NCBI RefSeq assembly: GCF_005889735.1
Contig: NZ_VCKY01000063.1
Location: 1-45,450 of the forward strand
Length of the DNA stretch: 45,450 bases
Direction of reading: 5' to 3'
Source: Nonomuraea turkmeniaca
GTDB taxonomy: Bacteria; Actinomycetota; Actinomycetes; Streptosporangiales; Streptosporangiaceae
Part shown: positions 32,760 to 40,131 of the stretch, piece by piece
How positions within the stretch are numbered: the stretch's first letter is position 1
Layout of the letters: each line of letters starts with the position of its first letter
The notes under the pieces: generated by a model
Seen by the model: only the letters and a program-made list of their open reading frames with translations
Told to the model about the DNA's origin: nothing
The model's database searches: none
Made by a program: the position numbers and the translations under genes

Positions 32760-33614
32760 ATGCGCACGCTCAAGCGAGCGATGCACTTTTCTCTACTGAG
32801 CGGCCTCGTGGTCGGCGCGCTCGCCGCGCTCCCCGGCACGGGTCACGCGGCCGCCGGGACCTCGAGCGCCTCGGTGAGCAACGTCGGCGGCCGGCTGCAG
32901 CTGAACTACGTCGGCTCAGCGGACGCCAACGGCGTCCGGATCTCGCTCGAGTCCGGCACCAACGCATTGGTGGTCAGCGACTCGGTGAGCATCTCGCCCG
33001 CCGGCGGCTGCGTCGCGGTCCCGAACAACCCGACCACCGTGCGCTGCTCGGTCGGCATCACGCTGATCTCCGCCCGGCTGGGCGGCGGCGCCGACACGTT
33101 CAGCACGCTCGTCCCGCTGAAGGGAACCGTGGAGGGCGAAGGCGGCAACGACACCTTCCGCCCCAGCCGCAGCGTGGGCGCCATCGGCGCCGCGACGAGC
33201 GAGATCATGTACGCCGGCGGCCTCGGCGAGGACACCGCCACCTACGCCGGGGTGCCGGCCACTGGGCCGACGGGCAACACGGGCGTGCACGTGACCCTGG
33301 ACCTCGCCGCCAACGACGGCCGCGACGCCGATGGCAGCCGCCCGGCCGACAAGGACAACGTCCAGGTCGAGAACCTCATCGGCAGCTCCTTCGGCGACCG
33401 CCTGTCCGGCGACGGCCAGGACAACGAGATCACGGCCGGGAACGGGCGGGACACGGTGTCGGGGGGCAACGGCAACGACGTCGTCAACGTCCAGGACCAG
33501 GCCGCCGAGAACTCCGTCAGCTGCGGCGAGGGCACCGGCGACGTGGCGATCGCGGACCGCTTCGCGCTCGACCCGGTCAACGTCGACTGCGAGACGGTCC
33601 AGCGTGGCGCCTAG
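32760..33614 (+). CDS. Secreted RTX-like calcium-binding repeat protein
   Basis: A 284-residue exported protein with a Sec signal (basic MRTLKRAMHF, hydrophobic SLLSGLVVGALAAL, cleavage near GHA-AA around residue 30). The mature part is Asp/Gly/Asn-rich with degenerate hemolysin-type nonapeptides: LGGGADTF, EGGNDTF, FGDRLSGDGQDN, AGNGRDTVSGGNGNDVV. These are expected to bind Ca2+ and form a parallel beta roll. The C terminus has a likely disulfide-forming Cys pair in SCGEGTGDVA...NVDCETV. ATG 32760 follows GGAGGAG. No catalytic domain is present; probable structural or surface role. Its TAG overlaps the stop of the rpiR remnant within CTAG. Confidence 0.75.
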   Translation: MRTLKRAMHFSLLSGLVVGALAALPGTGHAAAGTSSASVSNVGGRLQLNYVGSADANGVRISLESGTNALVVSDSVSISPAGGCVAVPNNPTTVRCSVGITLISARLGGGADTFSTLVPLKGTVEGEGGNDTFRPSRSVGAIGAATSEIMYAGGLGEDTATYAGVPATGPTGNTGVHVTLDLAANDGRDADGSRPADKDNVQVENLIGSSFGDRLSGDGQDNEITAGNGRDTVSGGNGNDVVNVQDQAAENSVSCGEGTGDVAIADRFALDPVNVDCETVQRGA

Positions 33615-34339
33615 GCCCGCTTGACCACGCGGCCGTGCACGACCGCGTACGTGGCGCGCAGCGCCTCCATCGACTCGTCGTAGGAGGCCTGCGCGACCCC
33701 CGTGAACAGGCAGTCCACCACCATGAGCTGGGCGATGCGACTGCCCAGCGCGCCGGATCGGAACTTGGTCTCCCGCGCGGCCGTCGTGAGCGTCACGTCG
33801 GCCGCGCCGGCCAGCGGCGAGTCGCGGAAGTTCGTGATCGCGACCGTCGCCGCCCCGGAGTTGCGGCCGATCGAGAGGAACTCGACGGTGTCCACCGTGG
33901 CGCCGGAGTGCGAGACCGCCACCGCCACGCACGTGCCGTCGAGCGTGGCGGCCGACGTCCAGGCCGAGTGCGGGTCGTGCCAGTTGATCGCGGTGCGCCC
34001 GATGCGGGACAACTTCTGCTGCAGGTCGAGCCCGACGAGCGCGCTCGCGCCGACGCCGAACGTGTCGATCCTGCGCGCGGCCCCCAGCAGCGCCACCGCC
34101 TTGGCCAGGGCCGCCATGTCCAGCGAGCGGGCGGTGTCGGCGATGGACAGCGTCTCGTTCATCGCCACCTTGGAGACGATGCCCTCCAGGCTGTCGTGGC
34201 GGTCGAGCCTGCCCGAGGCCTCGGGCAGGCTCGACGTGGCCAGCTCCTCCTGGCTGGTCAGGTCGATCGTCAGCTTCTCGGCCCTGACGGAACCGAGCTT
34301 GCAGCTCCTCGCGCCGATGGTTTCGGCGGTCGGGCCGCA
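33611..34339 (-). pseudogene. RpiR/MurR-family regulator lacking its N-terminal DNA-binding half
   Basis: The frame encodes a complete SIS (sugar isomerase) domain: RIDTFGVGASALVGLDLQQKL, VAVSHSGATVDTVEFL, VAITNFRDSPLAGAADVTL. Upstream of it the frame still shows what looks like the end of the RpiR helix-turn-helix (TAETIGARSCKLGSVRAEKLTIDL, comparable to 'T-I-x-R-x-C-x-x-L-G...L'), with small indels, and is then closed by TAA at 34340-34342. There is no ATG, GTG or TTG in frame before GTG 34168. The usual ~75-residue N-terminal domain is thus missing, and if translated from 34168 the product would be a SIS-only protein of 185 residues. It is divergent from the AnmK operon, whose product MurNAc-6-phosphate is the known MurR effector. 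Confidence 0.65.
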
Positions 34340-34363
34340 TTAGGCAGCGTGACTCACTGCCCA

Positions 34364-34432
34364 GGCATGGCAGGCCATGCCGCGTCGCGGTGCCGATAGC
34401 AGATCGCAAGAGCCGTACCCCGGCAGGCCGGG
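34364..34432. repeat. Two tandem hairpins with the same CAGG loop
   Basis: GGCATGG-CAGG-CCATGCC (34364-34381) and CCCGG-CAGG-CCGGG (34419-34432) lie in the gap between the regulator remnant and the transporter operon. Purpose unknown; possible terminators or scar of the rearrangement that removed the regulator's 5' end. Confidence 0.5.
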
Positions 34433-34537
34433 TGCGTTCGATCCCGTCATCGCATCGCTACGCGTAACACCAACACCACGATGCGTGAAATCCTGAGGCC
34501 ACTCGATAGATCACGCTGAAGTCCTTGTATGGTCTGC

Positions 34538-34550
34538 GTAATTTTATGAC
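34538..34550. promoter_or_regulatory. AT-rich dyad upstream of the muropeptide-type operon
   Basis: GTAATTTTATGAC, arms GT-x-AT and AT-x-AC, 20 nt before the first ATG and 8 nt before the GAGGAGG Shine-Dalgarno. AT-rich dyads of this kind are typical of RpiR-family targets, so it may be the orphan operator of the truncated regulator. Weak evidence. Confidence 0.4.
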
Positions 34551-34570
34551 CTACTGCCCGAGGAGGCCAC

Positions 34571-36112
34571 ATGCCCCGTGGCGCGTTCTCCGCGGTCGCC
34601 CTCACGGCTGCGCTGTCCATCGCCCTCACCAGCTGCTCGTCCTCCTCCGGGCCCGCCACCGGCACGGGCGCGCCCGCCGCCAAGGGACTCGTGGTCGGCG
34701 TCACCTCCGACCCGGACACTCTCTTCCCCTGGAAGGCCACCCAGTTCCAGGCCGTCAACGTGCTGCAGAACCTGTACGGGACGCTCACCGAGTTCGACAA
34801 GGACCTCAACGTGGTGCCCGGTCTGGCCGAGTCGTGGGAGACGTCGGAGGACGGCAAGACGCTCACGCTCAAGCTGCGGCAGGGCGTCACCTTCGCCGAC
34901 GGCAGCGCGTTCGACTCCAAGGACGCCAAGCACTCACTCGACAAGATCATGGACGAGGCCACCGCGGCGGTGGCCATGGCGTCGTTGTCGTCGGTGAAGT
35001 CCGTCGAGGCGCCCGACCCGGCCACGGTGGTGCTGAACCTGACCGGTCCCGACGCCGCGCTGCCCGCCAACCTGGCCACGGTCAACATGGCGATGCTCTC
35101 CTCCGACGACACCGAGGAGAAGCTCAACTCCACCCCCAACGGCACCGGGCCGTTCACGCTGAGCAAGCGCGTGCCCAGCCAGTCGATCACTCTGGCCAGG
35201 AACGACAAGTACTGGGGCGGCGAGAAGCCGAAGGCGCCCACGATCGAGTTCCGGGTGATCCCCGACGAGTCGTCCATCGTCTCGGCCATGCAGTCGGGCA
35301 ACGTGCAGCTGGCGGTCTTCAACGACCCGCTGGTCGCGCAGACCGCCGAGGGCGGCGGCACGATCACGGTCGCCAAGACGCCGCAGCTCAGCTACCACGT
35401 GCTCCAGCTCAACGCGCGGCGCGGCGACCTCAAGGACGTCAACGTGCGCCTGGCCGTGCAGTGCGCGATCGACCGCAAGCAGGTGCTCGACACCGCCGCG
35501 CTCGGCGAGGGCGAGGTGACCGGGCCGATCACGGCCCCCGCGTTCAAGTCGGACCCGAACAAGCGCCCCTGCCCGAACCGCGACCTCGCCAAGGCAGCCG
35601 AGTACCTGGGCAAGGCCGGCAAGTCGGGCGGGGTGACCGTCAAGGCCATCGTCTCCCAGGGCGAGTACGCGACCTCCGTCAACGAGGCCCAGAACCTCAA
35701 GGCCCAGCTCGCCGAGGCCAAGATCAACCTGGAGCTGGAGGTGCTGGAGTCGGGCGCGTTCGTGGACCGCTGGGTGGCCGCCGACTTCGACGCGGCCGTC
35801 GCGCTGAACGGCGGCCGCCCCGACCCCGACGGCTCCTACGGCCGCTACTTCACCAGCAAGGGCAACCTGAACAAGGTCGCCGGCTACAGCTCCCCCGAGC
35901 TCGACAAGCTGTTCGCCGAGGGCAAGGCCACCACCGACCAGGCCGCCCGCAAGGCGATCTACGACCAGGTCGGCGCCCACCTGGAGGAGAACGCCGCCTG
36001 GATCTGGCTGTTCGCCGGCTACACCTACACCGCCACGACCGCGGGCGTGCAAGGCTTCGTCCCGATGGCCAACGGCTCGCTGCAGTACCTGCGCACCACG
36101 TCCACCGGCTGA
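34571..36112 (+). CDS. ABC transporter substrate-binding lipoprotein, peptide family (SBP_bac_5)
   Basis: Extracytoplasmic solute receptor of 513 residues. Lipoprotein signal with lipobox L-T-S-C22. The DppA/OppA-type fold is shown by SDPDTLFPWKA, NLYGTLTEFDKDLNVVPGLAESWETSEDGKTLTLKLRQGVTFADG (the family signature region), GTGPFTL...NDKYWGG and LNARRGDLKDVNVRLAVQCAIDRKQVL. AGGAGG lies 4 nt before ATG 34571. Its TGA overlaps the next start by one base (TGATG). With AnmK in the operon, the ligand is more likely a cell-wall muropeptide or peptide than a nutrient dipeptide, but this is inference. Confidence 0.9.
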   Translation: MPRGAFSAVALTAALSIALTSCSSSSGPATGTGAPAAKGLVVGVTSDPDTLFPWKATQFQAVNVLQNLYGTLTEFDKDLNVVPGLAESWETSEDGKTLTLKLRQGVTFADGSAFDSKDAKHSLDKIMDEATAAVAMASLSSVKSVEAPDPATVVLNLTGPDAALPANLATVNMAMLSSDDTEEKLNSTPNGTGPFTLSKRVPSQSITLARNDKYWGGEKPKAPTIEFRVIPDESSIVSAMQSGNVQLAVFNDPLVAQTAEGGGTITVAKTPQLSYHVLQLNARRGDLKDVNVRLAVQCAIDRKQVLDTAALGEGEVTGPITAPAFKSDPNKRPCPNRDLAKAAEYLGKAGKSGGVTVKAIVSQGEYATSVNEAQNLKAQLAEAKINLELEVLESGAFVDRWVAADFDAAVALNGGRPDPDGSYGRYFTSKGNLNKVAGYSSPELDKLFAEGKATTDQAARKAIYDQVGAHLEENAAWIWLFAGYTYTATTAGVQGFVPMANGSLQYLRTTSTG

Positions 36113-37080
36113 TGCGCGCTGTCGTACGCAACCGCGTCGTCCGGCGGGTGGCGGGCACGCTCGGCACCCTGTTCGGGGTGGCCGTGTTCGTGTTCGTCAT
36201 GCTCCGGGCGATCCCCGGCGACCAGATCACGGCGGGGCTCGGCACCGAGGCGGCCGCGCTCACCCCGGCCCAGCGGGCGGCGCTCGAGCATTACTACGGC
36301 CTCGACCAGCCGCTGGTCACGCAGTTCTTCTCGTGGCTGGGCAACATGTTCACCGGGAACTTCGGCTACTCGGCGCGTAACCAGCAGAGCGTGCTCGACC
36401 TGACGGTGCAGTCGCTGCCGGTGACGTTCGAGCTGGCGGTGCTCTCGATCGTGCTGGCGCTGCTGATCGGCGTGCCGCTCGGCATGGTGTCGGCGTCGAA
36501 GGCCGGTGCCCCGCGCGACGCCGTCGGGCAGGCGGTGAGCCTGGCGGGCCTGTCGATCCCGGCGTTCCTGCTGGCCACGACGCTGTTGTCGATCTCCGCG
36601 GCGTCGTTCGGGTTCAACCCGAACGGGCAGGGGTTCGCGACGCTGCTGGAGGATCCGCTGCTCAACCTGCAGCAGATGGTGCTGCCGGCGCTCGTGCTCG
36701 GCTTCGGGATCGCGGCGCCGATCCTGCGCACGACGCGCGCGGCGGTGCTGGAGGTGCGCTCGCACGACTTCGTGCGCACCGCCCGCGCCAAGGGCGTGCC
36801 GGAGCGGCGCTTGCAGGTCAGGCACGTGCTCGGCAACGCGCTGGTGCCGATCGTGACGATGACCGGCCTGCAGTTCGGCTACCTGCTCGGCGGCGCGGTC
36901 GTGGTCGAGCAGATCTTCTCCGTGCCGGGCATCGGGCGGCAGGTGCTGCTGGGCATCCAGCAGAAGGAGTACGCGGTGGTGCAGAGCACGGTGCTGGTGA
37001 TCGCGCTGGCGTTCGTGCTGGTCAATCTGCTGACCGACGTGCTCTACCGGATCATCGACCCGCGGGTGAGGGCGTCGTGA
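36112..37080 (+). CDS. ABC transporter permease (DppB type)
   Basis: A 322-residue inner-membrane permease with six predicted transmembrane segments. N-terminal VRRVAGTLGTLFGVAVFVFVMLRAIPGD and GLDQPLVTQFFSWLGNMFTGNFGYS are typical for the first permease of peptide importers. The EAA loop (RTARAKGVPERRLQVRHVLGNALVPIVT) contacts the ATPase, and the GGAVVVEQIFSVPGIGRQVLLGI block follows. Starts within the stop of the binding protein and overlaps the next permease by 4 nt. Confidence 0.93.
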   Translation: MRAVVRNRVVRRVAGTLGTLFGVAVFVFVMLRAIPGDQITAGLGTEAAALTPAQRAALEHYYGLDQPLVTQFFSWLGNMFTGNFGYSARNQQSVLDLTVQSLPVTFELAVLSIVLALLIGVPLGMVSASKAGAPRDAVGQAVSLAGLSIPAFLLATTLLSISAASFGFNPNGQGFATLLEDPLLNLQQMVLPALVLGFGIAAPILRTTRAAVLEVRSHDFVRTARAKGVPERRLQVRHVLGNALVPIVTMTGLQFGYLLGGAVVVEQIFSVPGIGRQVLLGIQQKEYAVVQSTVLVIALAFVLVNLLTDVLYRIIDPRVRAS

Positions 37081-37907
37081 CGGCCTTGCGCAGGAGCCCC
37101 GCCGCGCTGGCGGGCTCGGCCGTCCTCGCGGTGCTGGCCGGCGTGGCGGTGCTGGCGTCCTTCGGGTTGCTGCCGTACGACCCGATCGCGCAGAACCCGC
37201 CGGCGCGGTTCCAGGCGCCGTCGGGGGCGCACCTGTTCGGCACCGACCAGTTCGGCAGGGACGTGTTCTCGCGGGTGGCGGCCGGGGTGGGGAACTCGGC
37301 GCTCATCGCGGTCGTCGCCGTGGCGTTCGCGACCCTGATCGGCACGCTCGGCGGGCTCGTGTCGGGTTTCTACCGCGGCTGGGCCGACGGGGCGATCGGC
37401 GGGGTGACGAACGTGTTGTTCGCGTTCCCGCCGCTGCTGCTGGCGCTGTCGCTGGCGGCGGTGCTGGACCGCAACTGGTTCACGATCGCCGTGGCGATCG
37501 CCATCGTGTACGTGCCGATCTTCATCCGCGTCACCCGCGGCCCCGTGCTGTCGCTCAGGGAGATCGAGTACGTGAAGGCCGCGGTCGCGACCGGGCAGAG
37601 CCGCTGGCAGATCATGCTGCGGCACGTGCTGCCGAACATCACCTCGATCATCGTGGTCCAGGTGGCGCTGTCGTTGTCGTGGGCGGTGCTGACGGAGGCG
37701 TCGCTGAGCTTCCTCGGACTGGGCACGCCGCCGCCCGCCCCGTCGCTCGGCTCTATGATCTTCGAGGCGCGCAGCCTGGTGTTCGTGGCCCCGTGGACGC
37801 TGATCGCGCCGGGCGCGGTCGTCGTGCTGCTCGTGGTGGGGCTGAACCTGCTGGGCGACGGCCTGCGTGACACTCTCGACCCGCGCAACCGAGGAAGGCG
37901 CTCATGA
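37077..37907 (+). CDS. ABC transporter permease (DppC type)
   Basis: A 276-residue second permease. After the first membrane helix it has PSGAHLFGTDQFGRDVFSRV, the hallmark of DppC/OppC proteins. Further helices follow, then the EAA loop YVKAAVATGQSRWQIMLRHVLPNITSIIVV and a C-terminal ISFLGLGTPPP-like block (LSFLGLGTPPPAPSLGSMI). GTG start overlaps the previous stop (GTGA) and its own stop overlaps anmK (ATGA). Confidence 0.93.
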   Translation: MTALRRSPAALAGSAVLAVLAGVAVLASFGLLPYDPIAQNPPARFQAPSGAHLFGTDQFGRDVFSRVAAGVGNSALIAVVAVAFATLIGTLGGLVSGFYRGWADGAIGGVTNVLFAFPPLLLALSLAAVLDRNWFTIAVAIAIVYVPIFIRVTRGPVLSLREIEYVKAAVATGQSRWQIMLRHVLPNITSIIVVQVALSLSWAVLTEASLSFLGLGTPPPAPSLGSMIFEARSLVFVAPWTLIAPGAVVVLLVVGLNLLGDGLRDTLDPRNRGRRS

Positions 37908-39067
37908 AGGTTCTCGGGATGATCTCCGGCACCTCGCACGATGGCATCGACGTGGCCGTCGTCGATTTCGCACGCACCGGTGACGTGCTGGCGGGCCGGG
38001 TCGGGCACACGGCGAGCACGCCGTACCCGGACGAGCTGCGGGCCAGGCTGATCGCGGCGCTGCCGCCGGCCGGGACGACGCTGGCGAAGGTGTGCGAGCT
38101 GGACACGCTCATCGGGCAGACCTTCGCCGCGGCCGCCGCCGAGGCGGTCGAGCGGGGCGGGCCCGTCGATCTGATCGTGTCGCACGGGCAGACGGTGTTC
38201 CACTGGGTGGAGGGCACGCACGCGCGGGGCACGCTGCAGATCGGGCAGCCCGCGTGGATCGCCGAGCGGACCGGCGTCCCCGTGCTGTCGGACGTGCGCA
38301 TCCGCGACATCACGGCGGGCGGGCACGGGGCGCCGCTGGTGTCGGTGCTGGACGGGCTGCTGCTGGGCGGGCACGCGGGCGGCGCGGGCGCGCTCAACCT
38401 GGGCGGCATCGCCAACATGACCGTCGTGCGCGAGGGCGAGCTGGTCGCCTATGACATCGGCCCGGCGAACGCGCTGATCGACGCCGTGGTGACGAGCAGG
38501 CGGCTGAACGGGCGGGGGTTCGACGCGGACGGCGCGATCGCGGCGTCCGGGCGGGTCGACGCCCGGCTGCTGGAGGAGCTGCTCGACGAGCCCTACTACC
38601 GGCTGCCCGTCCCGAAGAGCACCGGCAAGGAGCTCTTCCACCTGGACTACGTGGAGGCGGCTCTGGCCAAGGTGGCTCCCCGGGTCGGGGACGCGGACCT
38701 CGTGGCGACGCTGACCGAGCTGACCGTGCGGACGGTCGCCGACGACGTGCGGGCCGCCGGCGTGAGCACGCTGGTCGTCTCGGGTGGCGGGTGCCGCAAT
38801 CCGGTCATCATGCGCGGGCTGCGTGCGGCGCTGCCCGGCGTGGACGTGGCGCCGTCCGACGCCTACGGCGCGCCCGCCGACGACAAGGAGGCCATCGCGT
38901 TCGCCCTGATCGGCTGGCTGACCGCGCACGGCCTGCCCGGCACCGTCCCCGGCGGGACGGGCGCGCGGGCCACGCGCATCCTCGGCACGCTGACGCCGGG
39001 CGCGGGCCCGCTCGTCCTGCCCGCCCCCATGGCCGAGCCGCCGCGCTCGCTGGTGCTGACCCGATGA
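37904..39067 (+). CDS. anmK: Anhydro-N-acetylmuramic acid kinase
   Basis: Converts 1,6-anhydro-MurNAc plus ATP to MurNAc-6-phosphate, an entry step of peptidoglycan recycling, in the cytoplasm. The 387-residue protein starts GMISGTSHDGIDVAVVDF (family form GxMSGTSxDGxD, the Asp being catalytic), and has VSHGQTVFHW, TLQIGQPAWIAE, LNLGGIANMT, YDIGPANALIDAVV, and SGGGCRNPVIMRGLRAAL near the end. Family proteins are normally 370-390 residues. ATGA couplings on both sides tie it to the transporter. Confidence 0.95.
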   Translation: MKVLGMISGTSHDGIDVAVVDFARTGDVLAGRVGHTASTPYPDELRARLIAALPPAGTTLAKVCELDTLIGQTFAAAAAEAVERGGPVDLIVSHGQTVFHWVEGTHARGTLQIGQPAWIAERTGVPVLSDVRIRDITAGGHGAPLVSVLDGLLLGGHAGGAGALNLGGIANMTVVREGELVAYDIGPANALIDAVVTSRRLNGRGFDADGAIAASGRVDARLLEELLDEPYYRLPVPKSTGKELFHLDYVEAALAKVAPRVGDADLVATLTELTVRTVADDVRAAGVSTLVVSGGGCRNPVIMRGLRAALPGVDVAPSDAYGAPADDKEAIAFALIGWLTAHGLPGTVPGGTGARATRILGTLTPGAGPLVLPAPMAEPPRSLVLTR

Positions 39068-40131
39068 ACGCGGTTCCCATCGCCGGAGAGGCCCCGCACG
39101 AGCCGCCCGCGGGCCTGATCATGGCCGCGCGGACACCCTGGTTCGACCTGACCGAGTGCACCGGGCACCGGACCGTGCGCTGGGCGGGCGGCGAGCGCGC
39201 CGGCGAGGCGCCCATGACCCTCGACACCTACCACGACCTGGCCTCGGTCACGAAGATCGTGGCGACCACGACGGCGCTCATCCGCCTGGTGTCGGAGCGG
39301 CTGGTGGACCTGGACGCGCCGCTGAGCGCGTACCTGCCGCGGTCCTACGAGGTGATCACCGTGCGGGACCTGCTGCTGCACCGGGGCGGGTTGTGGGAGT
39401 GGTGGCCGCTCTACATCCAGCCGGACCTGCCGCCGCCGCGCTACCGGCCCGGCCGCGCGCGGCGCTACTCCGACCTCGGGTTCATCCTGCTCGGCCGGAT
39501 CGTCACGGCCGCGACCGGGCTGCGGCTGGACCGGGCGGTGGCCGAGCTGGTCACGCGGCCGCTCGGCCTCACCCAGACCACGTACGCCCGTCCCACGGGC
39601 ACCGAGGTCGCCATGAGCGCCCTGGACGACCGGGTCGAGATGGCCATGCTCGACACCGGAAGGCCGTACCCGGTCCCCTACCGCAGCACCGACTTCACCC
39701 GCTGGCGGCGCGAGCCCGTGCTCGGCCAGGTCGCCGACGGCAACGCCTACCACGCCCTCGACGGCGTCGCGGGGCACGCCGGGCTCTTCTCGACCGTGCC
39801 CGACCTGCTCAAATACTGCGCCGCGCTGTCCCGGTACGAGGAGCACGACCGGCTGTGGCGGCCCGAGGTCGCCCGGGAGTTCTTCGCCCCGGGGCCGGAC
39901 CCGGAGCAGGCGCTCGGCTTCCGCCGGTACGCCCTGGACCTGGCGGGCGAGACGGTCACCGTGCTCGGCCACCCGGGCTACGTGGGCTGCGCGATCGGCT
40001 TCGTGCCCGGCCGGGACGTCGCCCTGGTCGTGGCCGGCAACCGCCTGCTCGTCGCGGGCGCCCCGACGCCGACCGAGGACCTCTGGCACGGCCTGCTGCA
40101 GGCCACCACGGAACGATCGAGGACCGTATGA
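39064..40131 (+). CDS. Beta-lactamase-fold serine hydrolase
   Basis: A 355-residue class C beta-lactamase/esterase-family protein. The catalytic tetrad motif is S61-V-T-K64, the second motif Y134-S-D (YSN variant), and the third H302-P-G in LGHPGYVG; GVAGHAGLFST is also conserved in this family. No signal peptide, so it is cytoplasmic and not a drug-resistance beta-lactamase in the usual sense. By neighbourhood it could trim stem peptides or amide/ester groups from imported muropeptides. Bacillus MurNAc clusters (murQ-murR-murP-ybbE-nagZ) also hold a beta-lactamase-like gene. ATG 39064 overlaps the anmK stop. Confidence 0.85.
   Translation: MNAVPIAGEAPHEPPAGLIMAARTPWFDLTECTGHRTVRWAGGERAGEAPMTLDTYHDLASVTKIVATTTALIRLVSERLVDLDAPLSAYLPRSYEVITVRDLLLHRGGLWEWWPLYIQPDLPPPRYRPGRARRYSDLGFILLGRIVTAATGLRLDRAVAELVTRPLGLTQTTYARPTGTEVAMSALDDRVEMAMLDTGRPYPVPYRSTDFTRWRREPVLGQVADGNAYHALDGVAGHAGLFSTVPDLLKYCAALSRYEEHDRLWRPEVAREFFAPGPDPEQALGFRRYALDLAGETVTVLGHPGYVGCAIGFVPGRDVALVVAGNRLLVAGAPTPTEDLWHGLLQATTERSRTV

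Noticed and set aside
32600..32839. Extended sulfotransferase N terminus reaching 32839
   Set aside because: The added segment has no domain similarity and would overlap the RTX gene's start and ribosome-binding site; MNWKYR at 32599 fits the family.
34419..34455. Possible tRNA end (GTTCGATCCC T-loop-like sequence)
   Set aside because: The bases flanking the loop do not form a T stem, and no matching D arm, anticodon arm or acceptor stem could be built around it.
39064..40131. Antibiotic-resistance beta-lactamase
   Set aside because: No export signal, YSD instead of YSN, and location inside a recycling/transport operon argue for a cytoplasmic hydrolase.
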